The notes: generated from the letters alone by a model not told the origin. A stretch of 10,727 nt of DNA from DASXMT01 sp036521415 (GCA_036521415.1 DATDHU010000049.1:1-10727), one strand, 5' to 3'; numbered from the stretch's first letter, positions 1-6,557 are shown. Numbers and translations are program-made.

Positions 1-1029
1 CTCCGGGCCAACCTGACCCTCGAGTCGACCGCATGCCGCCACGCCATCCGACTGGCCGCGGTGTCGACCGTGGCCACCGTGCTCTACCGGGTCATCGACC
101 CTGTCGACGGCTACTGGATCGTGGTGGCCGTCATCTTCGTCCTGAAGCCGGAGTTCGGGGTGACCGTCGGGCGAAGCCTCCTCCGGGTCATCGGGACCCT
201 GGCCGGCGTGGTCGCTGCCACCCTGCTGCTCGCCTCGCTCCAACCGGGACCGGTCACCCTGGCCGTGCTCACCATCGCGGTCAGCGCGTTCGCCTTCTCC
301 TTGTTCAACGTCAACTACGGCGCGTTCGCCCTCTTCCTGACCTGCCTCACCGTGTTCCTAGCCGCCTTCATGGGTCTCCCCGCCATGACGGCTGTGGCCA
401 ACCGGACCGTCGACAACCTCATCGGCGCGGGCTTGACCGTTGTCGCCTTCCTGGTCTGGCCGACCTGGGTAGCCACCGAGGTCCCCCGTCTGGTGGCCAG
501 CTGCCTGCGAGCCGAGGGCCGGTTGGGACAACGGGTGGTTGCCGCGCTCTCCGATCCGGGCCCGGCATCGCACGAGGACTTCGACCCACTGATCTCGGCC
601 GCCCGGCTCTCGCGCTCCAACGCCGAGGCCGCCGTCGAGCGCATGGCCCACGAGCCTCACGGGCGCGACAAGGGCACCCTGGCCCTGGTCGCCGCCGAAG
701 GCATGTTGGCCCAGATGCACCGATTCGGCTTGGCCTCCCTGGCCCTCCTCCACCACCTGAAGGGCGCCCACCTCGAGGGGCTGCCGGCGCTGATTCCTCT
801 CCGCCTCCAGCTCGAAACCTCGTTCGAGGCGCTGGCCGATGCGGTGGAGGCAGACGTCGACTCCCCGGCATCGGGGCTGGAGTCCGTGCAGCACCAGGTG
901 CACCGCGGCCTCAGCCACGGTCAGCTGCAGACGATCCTGGTGAGCGAGACCGACCTCATGGCCGCGGTCGTCGACACCACCATCGAGATCTACAACGCCA
1001 GCCGGGCCGGCACCGAGCGTCCGGCCTGA
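1..1029 (+). CDS. FUSC family inner-membrane protein, 5'-truncated by the window edge
   Basis: The frame is open from base 1 to the TGA at 1027-1029, giving 342 visible residues; the start lies outside the window. The visible part begins with a family-typical DP-x-x-GYW segment (about residues 33-39) followed by VLKPEFG (47-53). Several hydrophobic segments follow, at about 38-48, 63-80, 85-102, 107-125 and a last one ending in the WPTW motif near 152-155. A soluble helical tail then carries the RLSRSNAEA..ERM signature. This order is that of the C-terminal module of FUSC/YccS-like proteins (fusaric acid resistance and aromatic acid efflux relatives), usually 600-700 residues, so roughly half is missing. 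Members sit in the inner membrane; transport of aromatic acids is inferred from the family, not shown here. It converges on the SDR gene, with 51 bp between the stops. Confidence 0.85.
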   Translation, partial: LRANLTLESTACRHAIRLAAVSTVATVLYRVIDPVDGYWIVVAVIFVLKPEFGVTVGRSLLRVIGTLAGVVAATLLLASLQPGPVTLAVLTIAVSAFAFSLFNVNYGAFALFLTCLTVFLAAFMGLPAMTAVANRTVDNLIGAGLTVVAFLVWPTWVATEVPRLVASCLRAEGRLGQRVVAALSDPGPASHEDFDPLISAARLSRSNAEAAVERMAHEPHGRDKGTLALVAAEGMLAQMHRFGLASLALLHHLKGAHLEGLPALIPLRLQLETSFEALADAVEADVDSPASGLESVQHQVHRGLSHGQLQTILVSETDLMAAVVDTTIEIYNASRAGTERPA

Positions 1030-1036
1030 CCACACT

Positions 1037-1077
1037 CAGACCCAATGCGGGCTGACCGTGTTGGGGACAATGGTCCC
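1037..1077. terminator. Two small hairpins between convergent genes, possible bidirectional terminator
   Basis: The 51-bp gap between the FUSC stop and the SDR stop holds two stem-loops. The first is CAG(A)CCC (1037-1043), loop AATGC, GGGCTG (1049-1054): six pairs with one bulged A. The second is GGGAC (1064-1068), loop AATG, GTCCC (1073-1077). Neither has a T-run on either side, so this is not a canonical intrinsic terminator. The convergent position is the main support. Confidence 0.3.
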
Positions 1078-1080
1078 GGT

Positions 1081-1878
1081 TCAGACCCCCAAGCTGCCCT
1101 TGGCCGCCTTCTCGAAGAGCCGGTAGGGCATCAGCCGCTTGGCCATGAGCCCTATCCGCTCGTCGAACTTGCCCACCGAGGCCCGCCGTGGCGGCCGTGC
1201 CGACTCGAGCACGCGCTGGATGACCGCGGCGGCGGCCTCCGGTCCCACCCCGTTCGCCTCGTCGCGCGCCATCTTGCTGATCGCCTTGGAGGCGACGGCG
1301 CCGTAGGGGTCGCCTTCGGGGGACCGCACGTCCCTCCGGCTGGCCGTGAAATCGGTGCGCACGTTGCCCGGCTGCACGAGGGACACATCGATCCCGAAGG
1401 GCGCCACCTCGTAGGCCAAGGCTTCGGCGTATCCCTCCATGGCGAATTTGGATGCGGTGTAGAAGGCCTGAAACGGCACGCCGATCACTCCGACGATGGA
1501 GCTGATCAACACGAGCCGACCGGTGCCCCTCGCCCGCATGGCAGGAAGGGCAGCCTGGACCAGGCGAACGGCTCCCCAGAAGTTGGTCTCGACCTGCGCT
1601 TTGGCTTCGGCGATCGGCGTCTGCTCCACCGGGCCGGCCAGTCCCCACCCGGCACAGGCAACGACGGCATCGAGCCTGCCGTGATCCCGGAGCACGGCAG
1701 CCACTCCCTCGGCGACCGAGTCGTCCCGGTCGACGTCCATCGCCATCGGCGTCCACCCGCCCGACGACGTGCCCCGTCGGCTGGCCCCGACCACCGTCCA
1801 ACCGGCGCGGTCGAGGCGGTCGGCGCTCGCCCGACCGATGCCGGACGAGGCCCCGGTGATGAGCACAACCTTCTCCAT
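1081..1878 (-). CDS. SDR family NAD(P)-dependent oxidoreductase
   Basis: This 265-residue classical short-chain dehydrogenase has a Rossmann fold with the cofactor motif TGASSGIG at residues 8-15. The usual NNAG is ACAG (74-77). Catalytic Ser is S126/S127 in LISS, and the YxxxK pair is Y140 and K144. A PG motif follows at 170-171. It should reduce or oxidise a carbonyl/alcohol group in the cytoplasm; the substrate cannot be deduced. The YAEALAYEVAPFGIDVSLVQPG stretch (150-171) is typical of actinobacterial SDRs of broad annotation. The frame stays open further upstream to 2037. ATG at 1876-1878 was chosen because GGGAGGAG lies just before it, the protein begins at the beta-1 strand as expected, and the upstream extension is arginine-rich and overlaps the divergent gene. 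A TACCAT box (minus strand, 1903-1908) could be its -10. Monocistronic, divergent from the SirB1-like gene. Confidence 0.9.
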   Translation of the reverse strand: MEKVVLITGASSGIGRASADRLDRAGWTVVGASRRGTSSGGWTPMAMDVDRDDSVAEGVAAVLRDHGRLDAVVACAGWGLAGPVEQTPIAEAKAQVETNFWGAVRLVQAALPAMRARGTGRLVLISSIVGVIGVPFQAFYTASKFAMEGYAEALAYEVAPFGIDVSLVQPGNVRTDFTASRRDVRSPEGDPYGAVASKAISKMARDEANGVGPEAAAAVIQRVLESARPPRRASVGKFDERIGLMAKRLMPYRLFEKAAKGSLGV

Positions 1879-1952
1879 GCCGCTCCTCCCTCTGTCGATC
1901 GCATGGTAGGTGGGCGAAGGGCCACCCGTCCTGGCCGTGACTCCCCGCCGCG

Positions 1953-1967
1953 TAGGCTTATTTGATG
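1953..1967 (+). promoter_or_regulatory. -10 box placed for a leaderless start
   Basis: TAGGCT (1953-1958) fits the actinobacterial TAnnnT -10 and ends six bases before the ATG at 1965. No Shine-Dalgarno sequence lies upstream. The spacing puts the transcription start on or next to the A of ATG, as in leaderless actinobacterial mRNAs. No convincing -35 is visible around 1929-1936. Confidence 0.45.
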
Positions 1968-2756
1968 GATGCGACCACCCGGTGGCGGGAGCTCCTGGAG
2001 TGCCGCGACGTCGACCTTCCCCTCGACGAGGCTGCACTGCTCATCGCCGCTCACGCCAACCCGACCCTCGACGTCGCCGAGCAACTGGCACGCCTGGACG
2101 ACATCGCCGTCAGTGTGGACGAGCCCAGCACCGACGGCGTGTGCCGGATGTTGTTCGAGACCCTTAGGCTGCGGGGCAACCGCAAGCGCTACGACGACCC
2201 CCGCAACTCCTATTTGGACCAGGTCCTCGACCGCCATCTGGGCATCCCTATCTCCTTGTCCGTGCTCCTCATCGAAGTCGGGCGGCGCTGCGGGCTGACC
2301 CTCGAGGGCGTCGGCATGCCCGGACATTTCCTGGTGCGCGACACCGCGTCGCCCGACCTCCTCATCGACGCCTTCGCCGGCGGCCAACGGCTCGACCATG
2401 CCGCCTGCGAGCGCCTCCTCCAGGCCATCGGCGGGCCGAGCGTGAGCCTCGTTCCCACCATGCTGGCGCCCACCGGTCGGCGGGCCACGCTGGCTCGGAT
2501 GCTGGCCAACCTGGACCACTGCTACAGGGGGCGAGCCGACGTCCGTTCCTTGCTGTGGGTGACCCGGCTCCGCCTGGTCATTCCCGAGCTCTCGGTGGCC
2601 GAGCGGGCCAGCCTGGCCAACGGGCTGGCCGACCTTGGCTGCTATAGCGAGGCCGCCGATCTGCTCGACGAGCTGGCCTCCGACAGCGCCTTTGATGACG
2701 AGATCATCGAGCGGCTGGAGACCCGCTCCACCGCCGTCAGGGCCCGTCTCAACTGA
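1965..2756 (+). CDS. SirB1-like transglutaminase-fold (Transglut_core2) protein
   Basis: This 263-residue protein has the family core RYDDPRNSYLDQVLDR (75-90), GIPISLSVLLIEVGRR (93-108) and GMPGHFLVR (117-125), followed by LLIDAF (132-137). The C-terminal 180-260 is helical and TPR-like. His121 and Asp135 fit the His/Asp of a transglutaminase-like triad. At the helix start where papain/transglutaminase folds carry Cys, I see serines (S97, S99), so peptidase-type chemistry is doubtful. The physiological role of this family is unsettled; the SirB1 name comes from an enterobacterial locus and does not define a function here. The first in-frame start is TTG 1962, immediately followed by ATG 1965. 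ATG is preferred because of the leaderless -10 spacing. It converges on the ARPP-1 gene with 10 bp between the stops. Confidence 0.85.
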   Translation: MDATTRWRELLECRDVDLPLDEAALLIAAHANPTLDVAEQLARLDDIAVSVDEPSTDGVCRMLFETLRLRGNRKRYDDPRNSYLDQVLDRHLGIPISLSVLLIEVGRRCGLTLEGVGMPGHFLVRDTASPDLLIDAFAGGQRLDHAACERLLQAIGGPSVSLVPTMLAPTGRRATLARMLANLDHCYRGRADVRSLLWVTRLRLVIPELSVAERASLANGLADLGCYSEAADLLDELASDSAFDDEIIERLETRSTAVRARLN

Positions 2757-2766
2757 TCCCTCGCCC

Positions 2767-3684
2767 CTACGCCGGGGTCGGGTACGCGGCCAGATGGACG
2801 AGAGCATCGTCATAGGTGAGGCCGATCCCGACCAGACCGCCGCGCACATGGATCTCTTCGCCCAGACCCACACCGCCCCGACCCACACCCCTGCCCGTAT
2901 CGCCGGTTGCGGCCTCCACTTGCGCAAGAAAGCGCTCGATGGCACGGAGCGGGTCGGCGCCCGACGGCACGGCCGGGGCGTCGAGCGCGTGCCCGGCGAC
3001 GATCGCCCGCAGATAGTAGCTGAGCGTGGAGGGCCGGTCGAACAGGTCGAGGCCGAGAACCGCATCCCCGACGGTACAGATGACACCCGCCTGGTCGGGA
3101 AGTGGGCAGACCTTCTCGAGCTGCTCGGCGATGAAGGCATCCAACTCCACCTGGATGTCTTCGAGAGCCGCGGTCTCGGAGTACACCTCGTGGACCCGTG
3201 ACTGGCGGTCGACCTCGTCCCAGACACGGCCCTGGTCGGAGCGCCGTTCAGGTCCGCCGCCCAGGGTCAGCTCGAGGTTCGCCGTCTTGGCGGCTCGGAG
3301 GGATCCGGGGGCGTGTCGACCTGAGCTGGCTATCACTCGCCGGCTGTCGTCGCCCCACCGTCCCGCTTCGACACAGGAGACCGGGACGATCGTCGTCGAT
3401 GTGGCCGGGCAGAGCACGGTCACGTTCATCGTCCGGTTCTGGTCCCCGCCAACCAACATCTCCCCTTCGACCAGCAGAACGGGGACGTCGGCCAGGTTGG
3501 TGACAGCGAGCGATGGCACCTCGGGAGGGTCGAGCTCGTTCACTTCGATCAACCCAGCTTGGAATGCCTCGGGCCCGGTCAGGAAGGTCAGCTCGCCCGC
3601 TTGCGTGCTCGTAATGGGAAAGACACTCAGGCCACCGACCTCGACTCGCTTACCCACCTCTACCTTGATCTCCGGCATGTTCAT
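2767..3684 (-). CDS. ARPP-1 domain protein, function unknown
   Basis: This 305-residue protein is recognised by VEGEMLVGGDQNRT (72-85) and PVSCVEAGRW (101-110). Both are hallmarks of the ARPP-1 domain (ARG and Rhodanese-Phosphatase-superfamily-associated protein), a family seen in gene neighbourhoods but without a known biochemical activity. The N-terminal half is beta-rich. The middle (150-195) is helical and charged, and the C-terminus ends in VGIGLTYDDALVHLAAY (285-301). No signal peptide or membrane segment is visible, so it is probably cytoplasmic. Start choice: ATG at 3682-3684 is preceded by GGAAGGAG at good spacing. A second in-frame ATG lies two codons later, and a longer frame reaches 3747 without a Shine-Dalgarno site. 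It lies 129 bp downstream of, and on the same strand as, the winged-helix regulator, so it may be co-transcribed with it or have its own promoter. Confidence 0.8.
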   Translation of the reverse strand: MNMPEIKVEVGKRVEVGGLSVFPITSTQAGELTFLTGPEAFQAGLIEVNELDPPEVPSLAVTNLADVPVLLVEGEMLVGGDQNRTMNVTVLCPATSTTIVPVSCVEAGRWGDDSRRVIASSGRHAPGSLRAAKTANLELTLGGGPERRSDQGRVWDEVDRQSRVHEVYSETAALEDIQVELDAFIAEQLEKVCPLPDQAGVICTVGDAVLGLDLFDRPSTLSYYLRAIVAGHALDAPAVPSGADPLRAIERFLAQVEAATGDTGRGVGRGGVGLGEEIHVRGGLVGIGLTYDDALVHLAAYPTPA

Positions 3685-3813
3685 CGTCTGGCTCCTTCCG
3701 CCATTGCGTTGTGAGCAGTGTGCGGGAAGGGTGTGACGATGACACACGTGTGATTCGAAACGGCGATTGGCTCATGCCCCTGGCCTGAGACGCAAGCCCG
3801 CGCCGGCCAATTG
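3685..3813. other. 129-bp gap with palindromes upstream of the ARPP-1 gene
   Basis: The gap contains a perfect 10-bp palindrome CACACGTGTG at 3743-3752. Overlapping it is a GTGTG (3731-3735) facing CACAC (3743-3747). ATTGGC (3766-3771) and GCCAAT (3806-3811) form 6-bp inverted arms 34 bp apart, just beyond the regulator's stop codon. No clear -35/-10 pair is visible on the minus strand. The palindrome could be an operator for the ARPP-1 gene and the longer arms part of a terminator, but neither is established. Confidence 0.3.
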
Positions 3814-4566
3814 CTACCGCAGCGCGCCGAGGCGCACGCAACACCGGTCCGGCCCCGGATCGAGCCGGGCATCGAGGACCGGTCGACCGAGGCTCTCGAG
3901 GAGCCCCTGTATGAGCTCGAGATTCATCCCGCAGACCAGGTCGGTGTACTCCTGGGCCAGGGCATGAAAGGGACAGTTGACCATGGTGACGCCACCCTCG
4001 TCCGCGCGTGGCTCGTAGCCGCAGTCGGTCAACGTCTCGACTATGTCGGCCACCAGGTCCGACCGGCTCGGCCGCGTCCCGGTGCGCACGTGGAGCCGCT
4101 CGCCCAGGGCCCGACCCTCGTCCCGAGCCACCCGGCTCAGCGCCGCACCCACGGGAAGATCGCCGGACGAGGCCTCGGACACGGCGCGGGCCAGCAGCCG
4201 GCCGGCCAACTCGTAGTGGCGTTCGGGCAGGCTGACCGACACCTCGCCGGATGAGCGCCGGTAGCGCTTGGCCGGGCGGCCGGCGCCGGGGCCGCCCCGT
4301 CCGGCGGGTCGGCTGTACTCGACCTCGAGCAGACCGTCGGCGACCAACTTGTCCAGGTGGAACTTGGCCACGTGGTGGGCGACCTCGACTCCCGACGCTG
4401 CCTCCTCCCGGCTGACCGGAGCTGGCCGTGACACCACGAACCGGTAGAGCGATCGCCGGACCGGCTCTGCCAAGGCGGCGATGCCGAGGATCTGGGCATC
4501 GGTGTCGGTCGCGCCCGAAGGGCCTCCCACCTCGGATTCTTCTCCCGTGCCGTCCTCCAGTTGCAT
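3814..4566 (-). CDS. ArsR/SufR-like winged-helix transcriptional regulator with cysteine-rich C-terminus
   Basis: This 250-residue protein has a wHTH N-terminal domain: ILGIAALAEPVRRSLYRFVV at 26-45, then VAHHVAKFHLDKLVADGLLEVEY (62-84) as recognition helix and wing. A GRPAKRYRR segment (96-104) follows, typical of the COG2345-type predicted ArsR-family regulators. The C-terminal domain has C182, NCPFH (197-201), VCGMN (211-215) and RCCV (241-244). C198-X13-C212-X29-C242 resembles the spacing of Fe-S ligands in SufR, so Fe-S or metal sensing is a fair inference but not proven. H201 could also act as ligand. ATG at 4566 has GAGGGA five bases upstream. It is divergent from folE over an 85-bp gap with mirror-symmetric promoters, which argues for autoregulation plus control of folE. 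It is not sufR of a suf operon, since no suf genes are nearby. Confidence 0.85.
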   Translation of the reverse strand: MQLEDGTGEESEVGGPSGATDTDAQILGIAALAEPVRRSLYRFVVSRPAPVSREEAASGVEVAHHVAKFHLDKLVADGLLEVEYSRPAGRGGPGAGRPAKRYRRSSGEVSVSLPERHYELAGRLLARAVSEASSGDLPVGAALSRVARDEGRALGERLHVRTGTRPSRSDLVADIVETLTDCGYEPRADEGGVTMVNCPFHALAQEYTDLVCGMNLELIQGLLESLGRPVLDARLDPGPDRCCVRLGALR

Positions 4567-4592
4567 GAGCTTCCCTCTAAAGGATGATTGAG

Positions 4593-4621
4593 TTGACGAA
4601 ACGTCTTCCAGCTTCTAACGT
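4593..4621 (+). promoter_or_regulatory. Predicted folE promoter
   Basis: -35 TTGACG (4593-4598), 17-bp spacer, -10 TAACGT (4616-4621). Transcription would start near 4628, giving a leader of about 24 nt with the GAGGGA Shine-Dalgarno six bases before ATG 4652. The -10 overlaps the -35 of the divergent promoter, so both cannot be occupied at once. Confidence 0.65.
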
Positions 4622-4624
4622 CAA
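4596..4624 (-). promoter_or_regulatory. Predicted promoter of the winged-helix regulator
   Basis: On the minus strand, -35 TTGACG (4624-4619), 17-bp spacer, -10 TTTCGT (4601-4596). The -35 is identical to that of folE, and the -10 is weaker. The predicted start near 4589 leaves a leader of about 23 nt. Its sequence nearly matches the folE leader through the ATCATC and TTAGAGGGA blocks. Confidence 0.5.
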
Positions 4625-4651
4625 CAATATCATCTGTTAGAGGGAGACACC

Positions 4652-5287
4652 ATGACCAGCACGTCGGCCTACAGGGAGCCCGCCGCAGACGAGCGACCGG
4701 AACGACACCTCCGCGTCGTGGGTGGCACCCAGCCCATCGACTTGACGGCCGCCGAGCAAGCCGTTGCCGACCTCCTCGCCGCGCTGGGGCGCGACCCGAG
4801 CAGCGAGCATCTGGCCGACACCCCCCGACGGGTGGCCGGCGCCTACGCAGAGCTGTTGACGGCCGAGCCCTTCGACCTCACCACCTTCGCCAACGACGAG
4901 GGGTACGACGAGTTCATCCTGGCCCGGGACATCCCGTTTCACTCGCTGTGCGAGCACCACCTGTTGCCATTCCACGGTGTGGCCCACATCGGCTACGTGC
5001 CTGCCGAGCGCATCCTGGGGCTGTCCAAGTTGGCCCGGGTGGTCGAGTTGTTCGCCCGGGACCTGCAGGTCCAGGAGCGCCTCGCCGTACAAGTCGCCGA
5101 CTGGCTGGAGGAGCACCTCGAGCCCCGAGGCGTAGGCGTCGTGCTCGAGGCCGAACACACGTGCATGACCCTGCGCGGGGTGCACGCCACCGGTTCGGCC
5201 ACCGTCACTTCGGCCGTGCATGGGCTGTTGCGGGACAACGCCAGCTCCCGCCAGGAGTTCTTCTCCCTGACCGGCGTCAACCGGTAG
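4652..5287 (+). CDS. folE: GTP cyclohydrolase I
   Basis: This 211-residue protein converts GTP to 7,8-dihydroneopterin triphosphate, the first step of folate and pterin synthesis, as a cytoplasmic homodecamer. Seen: ADTPRRVAGAYAEL (55-68), SLCEHHLLPFHG (98-109), SKLARVVELFARDLQVQERL (125-144), EAEHTCMTLRGV (166-177) and the C-terminal SRQEFFSL (199-206). Zinc ligands expected by homology to the E. coli enzyme are C100, H103 and C171, all present, with H102 as the neighbouring active-site histidine. Length is normal for a bacterial type I enzyme. ATG 4652 has GAGGGA at ideal spacing. No other folate gene (folP, folB, folK) is in view. folE is here separated from its pathway, divergent from a regulator and followed after 49 bp by a flavoprotein reductase. 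It may be a second, condition-specific copy; that is inference. Confidence 0.95.
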   Translation: MTSTSAYREPAADERPERHLRVVGGTQPIDLTAAEQAVADLLAALGRDPSSEHLADTPRRVAGAYAELLTAEPFDLTTFANDEGYDEFILARDIPFHSLCEHHLLPFHGVAHIGYVPAERILGLSKLARVVELFARDLQVQERLAVQVADWLEEHLEPRGVGVVLEAEHTCMTLRGVHATGSATVTSAVHGLLRDNASSRQEFFSLTGVNR

Positions 5288-5319
5288 GACGAGACAAGTC
5301 AACCGGTAGGACGAGACAA
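5276..5319. repeat. Perfect 22-bp tandem duplication across the folE stop codon
   Basis: Two identical adjacent 22-bp units lie at 5276-5297 and 5298-5319. Each begins GTCAACCGGTAG and ends GACGAGACAA. The first copy supplies the last FolE codons (Val-Asn-Arg) and the TAG; the second lies entirely in the gap before the next gene. Removing one copy would shorten the folE-reductase gap from 49 to 27 bp without changing FolE. It looks like a replication-slippage duplication. Confidence 0.95.
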
Positions 5320-5336
5320 TAGGAACAAGGAGAGCC

Positions 5337-6557
5337 ATGCCAGCATCTGCCCCCATCGTCATCGTCGGAGCGAGCTTGACCGGGGCCAAGGCGGCCGAGT
5401 CGCTTCGCACCGAGGGTTTCGACGGCCCCATCACCTTGATCGGCGATGACCCCGAGCGCCCCTACGAGCGGCCGCCGCTCTCCAAGGAGTACCTCCAGGG
5501 CAAGTTGGAACGCGAGAAGGTCTTCGTCCACGCCAAGGGCTTCTACCGCGAGCAGAACATCGAGCTCCGCAACGGTACGACGGTGTCCTCGATCGACCCG
5601 GTACGACACGAGGTCGTCCTGGAGGACGACGAGCGGCTCCCGTACGCCCAGCTCCTCGTGGCCACCGGTTCGGCGCCCCGCCGTCTGGCCGTCCCGGGAG
5701 CCGATCTCGACGGCGTGCTCTATCTGCGGACCCTGGCCGACTGCGACGCGCTGGCCGAGGCCCTCGAGCACAGCGGCAGCCTGGTGGTCATCGGTGCAGG
5801 GTGGATCGGGTCCGAGGTCGCCGCGTCGGCCCGGCAGCTCGGGGTGAGCGTGACCATGATCGATCCGGCTGACCTCCCTCTCCAACACGTGCTGGGCGAC
5901 GAGGTGGGGTCGATCTACCGCGACCTCCACCGCAGCCATGGCGTGGACCTCCGGCTCGATGTCGGTGTGGACTCGCTGCGGGGAGGCGACCGGGTCGACG
6001 AGGTCGACCTGACCGACGGAACCCGGATCCCCGCCGAAGTGGTGGTCGTCGGTGTGGGCGCCCTGCCCCGGGTCGAGCTGGCCGCGGCGGCGGGGCTGAC
6101 CGTCGACAACGGCATCGTCGTCGACGCCAACCTGCACGCCAATCTCCCCGACGTCTTCGCCGCCGGCGACGTGGCCTCCGCCTTCCACCCGCTTTACCAC
6201 ACCCACCTCCGGGTCGAGCACTGGGCCAACGCCCTCAACCAGGGCCTCGCCGCAGGCAAGAACCTGGGCGGCGTGCCCACGCCGTACGACCGGGTGCCGT
6301 ACTTCTACTCCGACCAGTACGACCTGAGTATGGAGTACTCGGGGTACGCGACCAACTGGGACCGGGTCGTGTTCCGGGGCAAGCCCGACGACGGGGAGTT
6401 CGTCGCCTTCTGGATGAAGGGCAGGCGGGTGCTCGCCGGGATGAACGCCAATGTGTGGGATGTCCTTGACCCCATCCAGCACCTGATCCGCGAGAGGATC
6501 GAGGTTGATGACGCCACGCTGGCCGACACAGACATCGCGCTCGGCTCCCTGGGTTGA
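5337..6557 (+). CDS. FAD/NAD(P)-dependent ferredoxin-reductase-type oxidoreductase
   Basis: This 406-residue flavoprotein belongs to the class-I pyridine nucleotide-disulfide reductase fold, as in reductases of Rieske oxygenases and P450/ferredoxin systems (rubredoxin reductase, putidaredoxin reductase type). The FAD-binding GASLTG lies at 11-16, the family motif RPYERPPLSK at 41-50, LLVATG at 106-111, the NAD(P) motif IGAGWIG at 152-158, DVFAAGDVA at 272-280, HWANALNQG at 295-303 and a C-terminal reductase domain from about 320 (PYFYSDQYDL). It would pass electrons from NAD(P)H via FAD to a ferredoxin or similar partner in the cytoplasm. No ferredoxin or oxygenase gene is visible in the window, so its partner is elsewhere or outside. 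ATG 5337 follows AAGGAG at good spacing. It is probably co-transcribed with folE. Confidence 0.9.
   Translation: MPASAPIVIVGASLTGAKAAESLRTEGFDGPITLIGDDPERPYERPPLSKEYLQGKLEREKVFVHAKGFYREQNIELRNGTTVSSIDPVRHEVVLEDDERLPYAQLLVATGSAPRRLAVPGADLDGVLYLRTLADCDALAEALEHSGSLVVIGAGWIGSEVAASARQLGVSVTMIDPADLPLQHVLGDEVGSIYRDLHRSHGVDLRLDVGVDSLRGGDRVDEVDLTDGTRIPAEVVVVGVGALPRVELAAAAGLTVDNGIVVDANLHANLPDVFAAGDVASAFHPLYHTHLRVEHWANALNQGLAAGKNLGGVPTPYDRVPYFYSDQYDLSMEYSGYATNWDRVVFRGKPDDGEFVAFWMKGRRVLAGMNANVWDVLDPIQHLIRERIEVDDATLADTDIALGSLG

Larger units (their letters stand above)
4572..4645. promoter_or_regulatory. Three-block dyad-symmetric operator region between the regulator and folE
   Basis: The left arm 4572-4598 and right arm 4619-4645 are reverse complements at 22 of 27 positions, all centred on 4608.5. 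The blocks are TCCCTCTAA/TTAGAGGGA (4572-4580 with 4637-4645), GATGAT/ATCATC (4583-4588 with 4629-4634) and GTTGACG/CGTCAAC (4592-4598 with 4619-4625). The inner block is also part of a small palindrome GACG-AAA-CGTC (4595-4605). The outermost blocks are the Shine-Dalgarno regions of the two genes, and the innermost ones contain the -35 hexamers. This is the likely target of the neighbouring wHTH regulator. Confidence 0.7.

Noticed and set aside
33..1055. A 340-codon plus-strand frame overlapping the FUSC gene
   Set aside because: Arg/Pro/Gly-rich out-of-frame translation; the FUSC frame is open from base 1 and has clear membrane segments.
1879..2037. Extension of the SDR gene upstream to 2037
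   Set aside because: It would overlap the divergent gene and place 53 unconserved, basic residues ahead of the Rossmann fold.
1506..3227. A 573-codon minus-strand frame across the SDR, SirB1-like and ARPP-1 genes
   Set aside because: It overlaps three recognised genes in other frames and has no family motif of its own; low-complexity Arg/Ser/Pro ends.
3814..4566. Calling the regulator sufR
   Set aside because: No suf genes are adjacent and the ligand set is only similar, so no gene symbol is justified.
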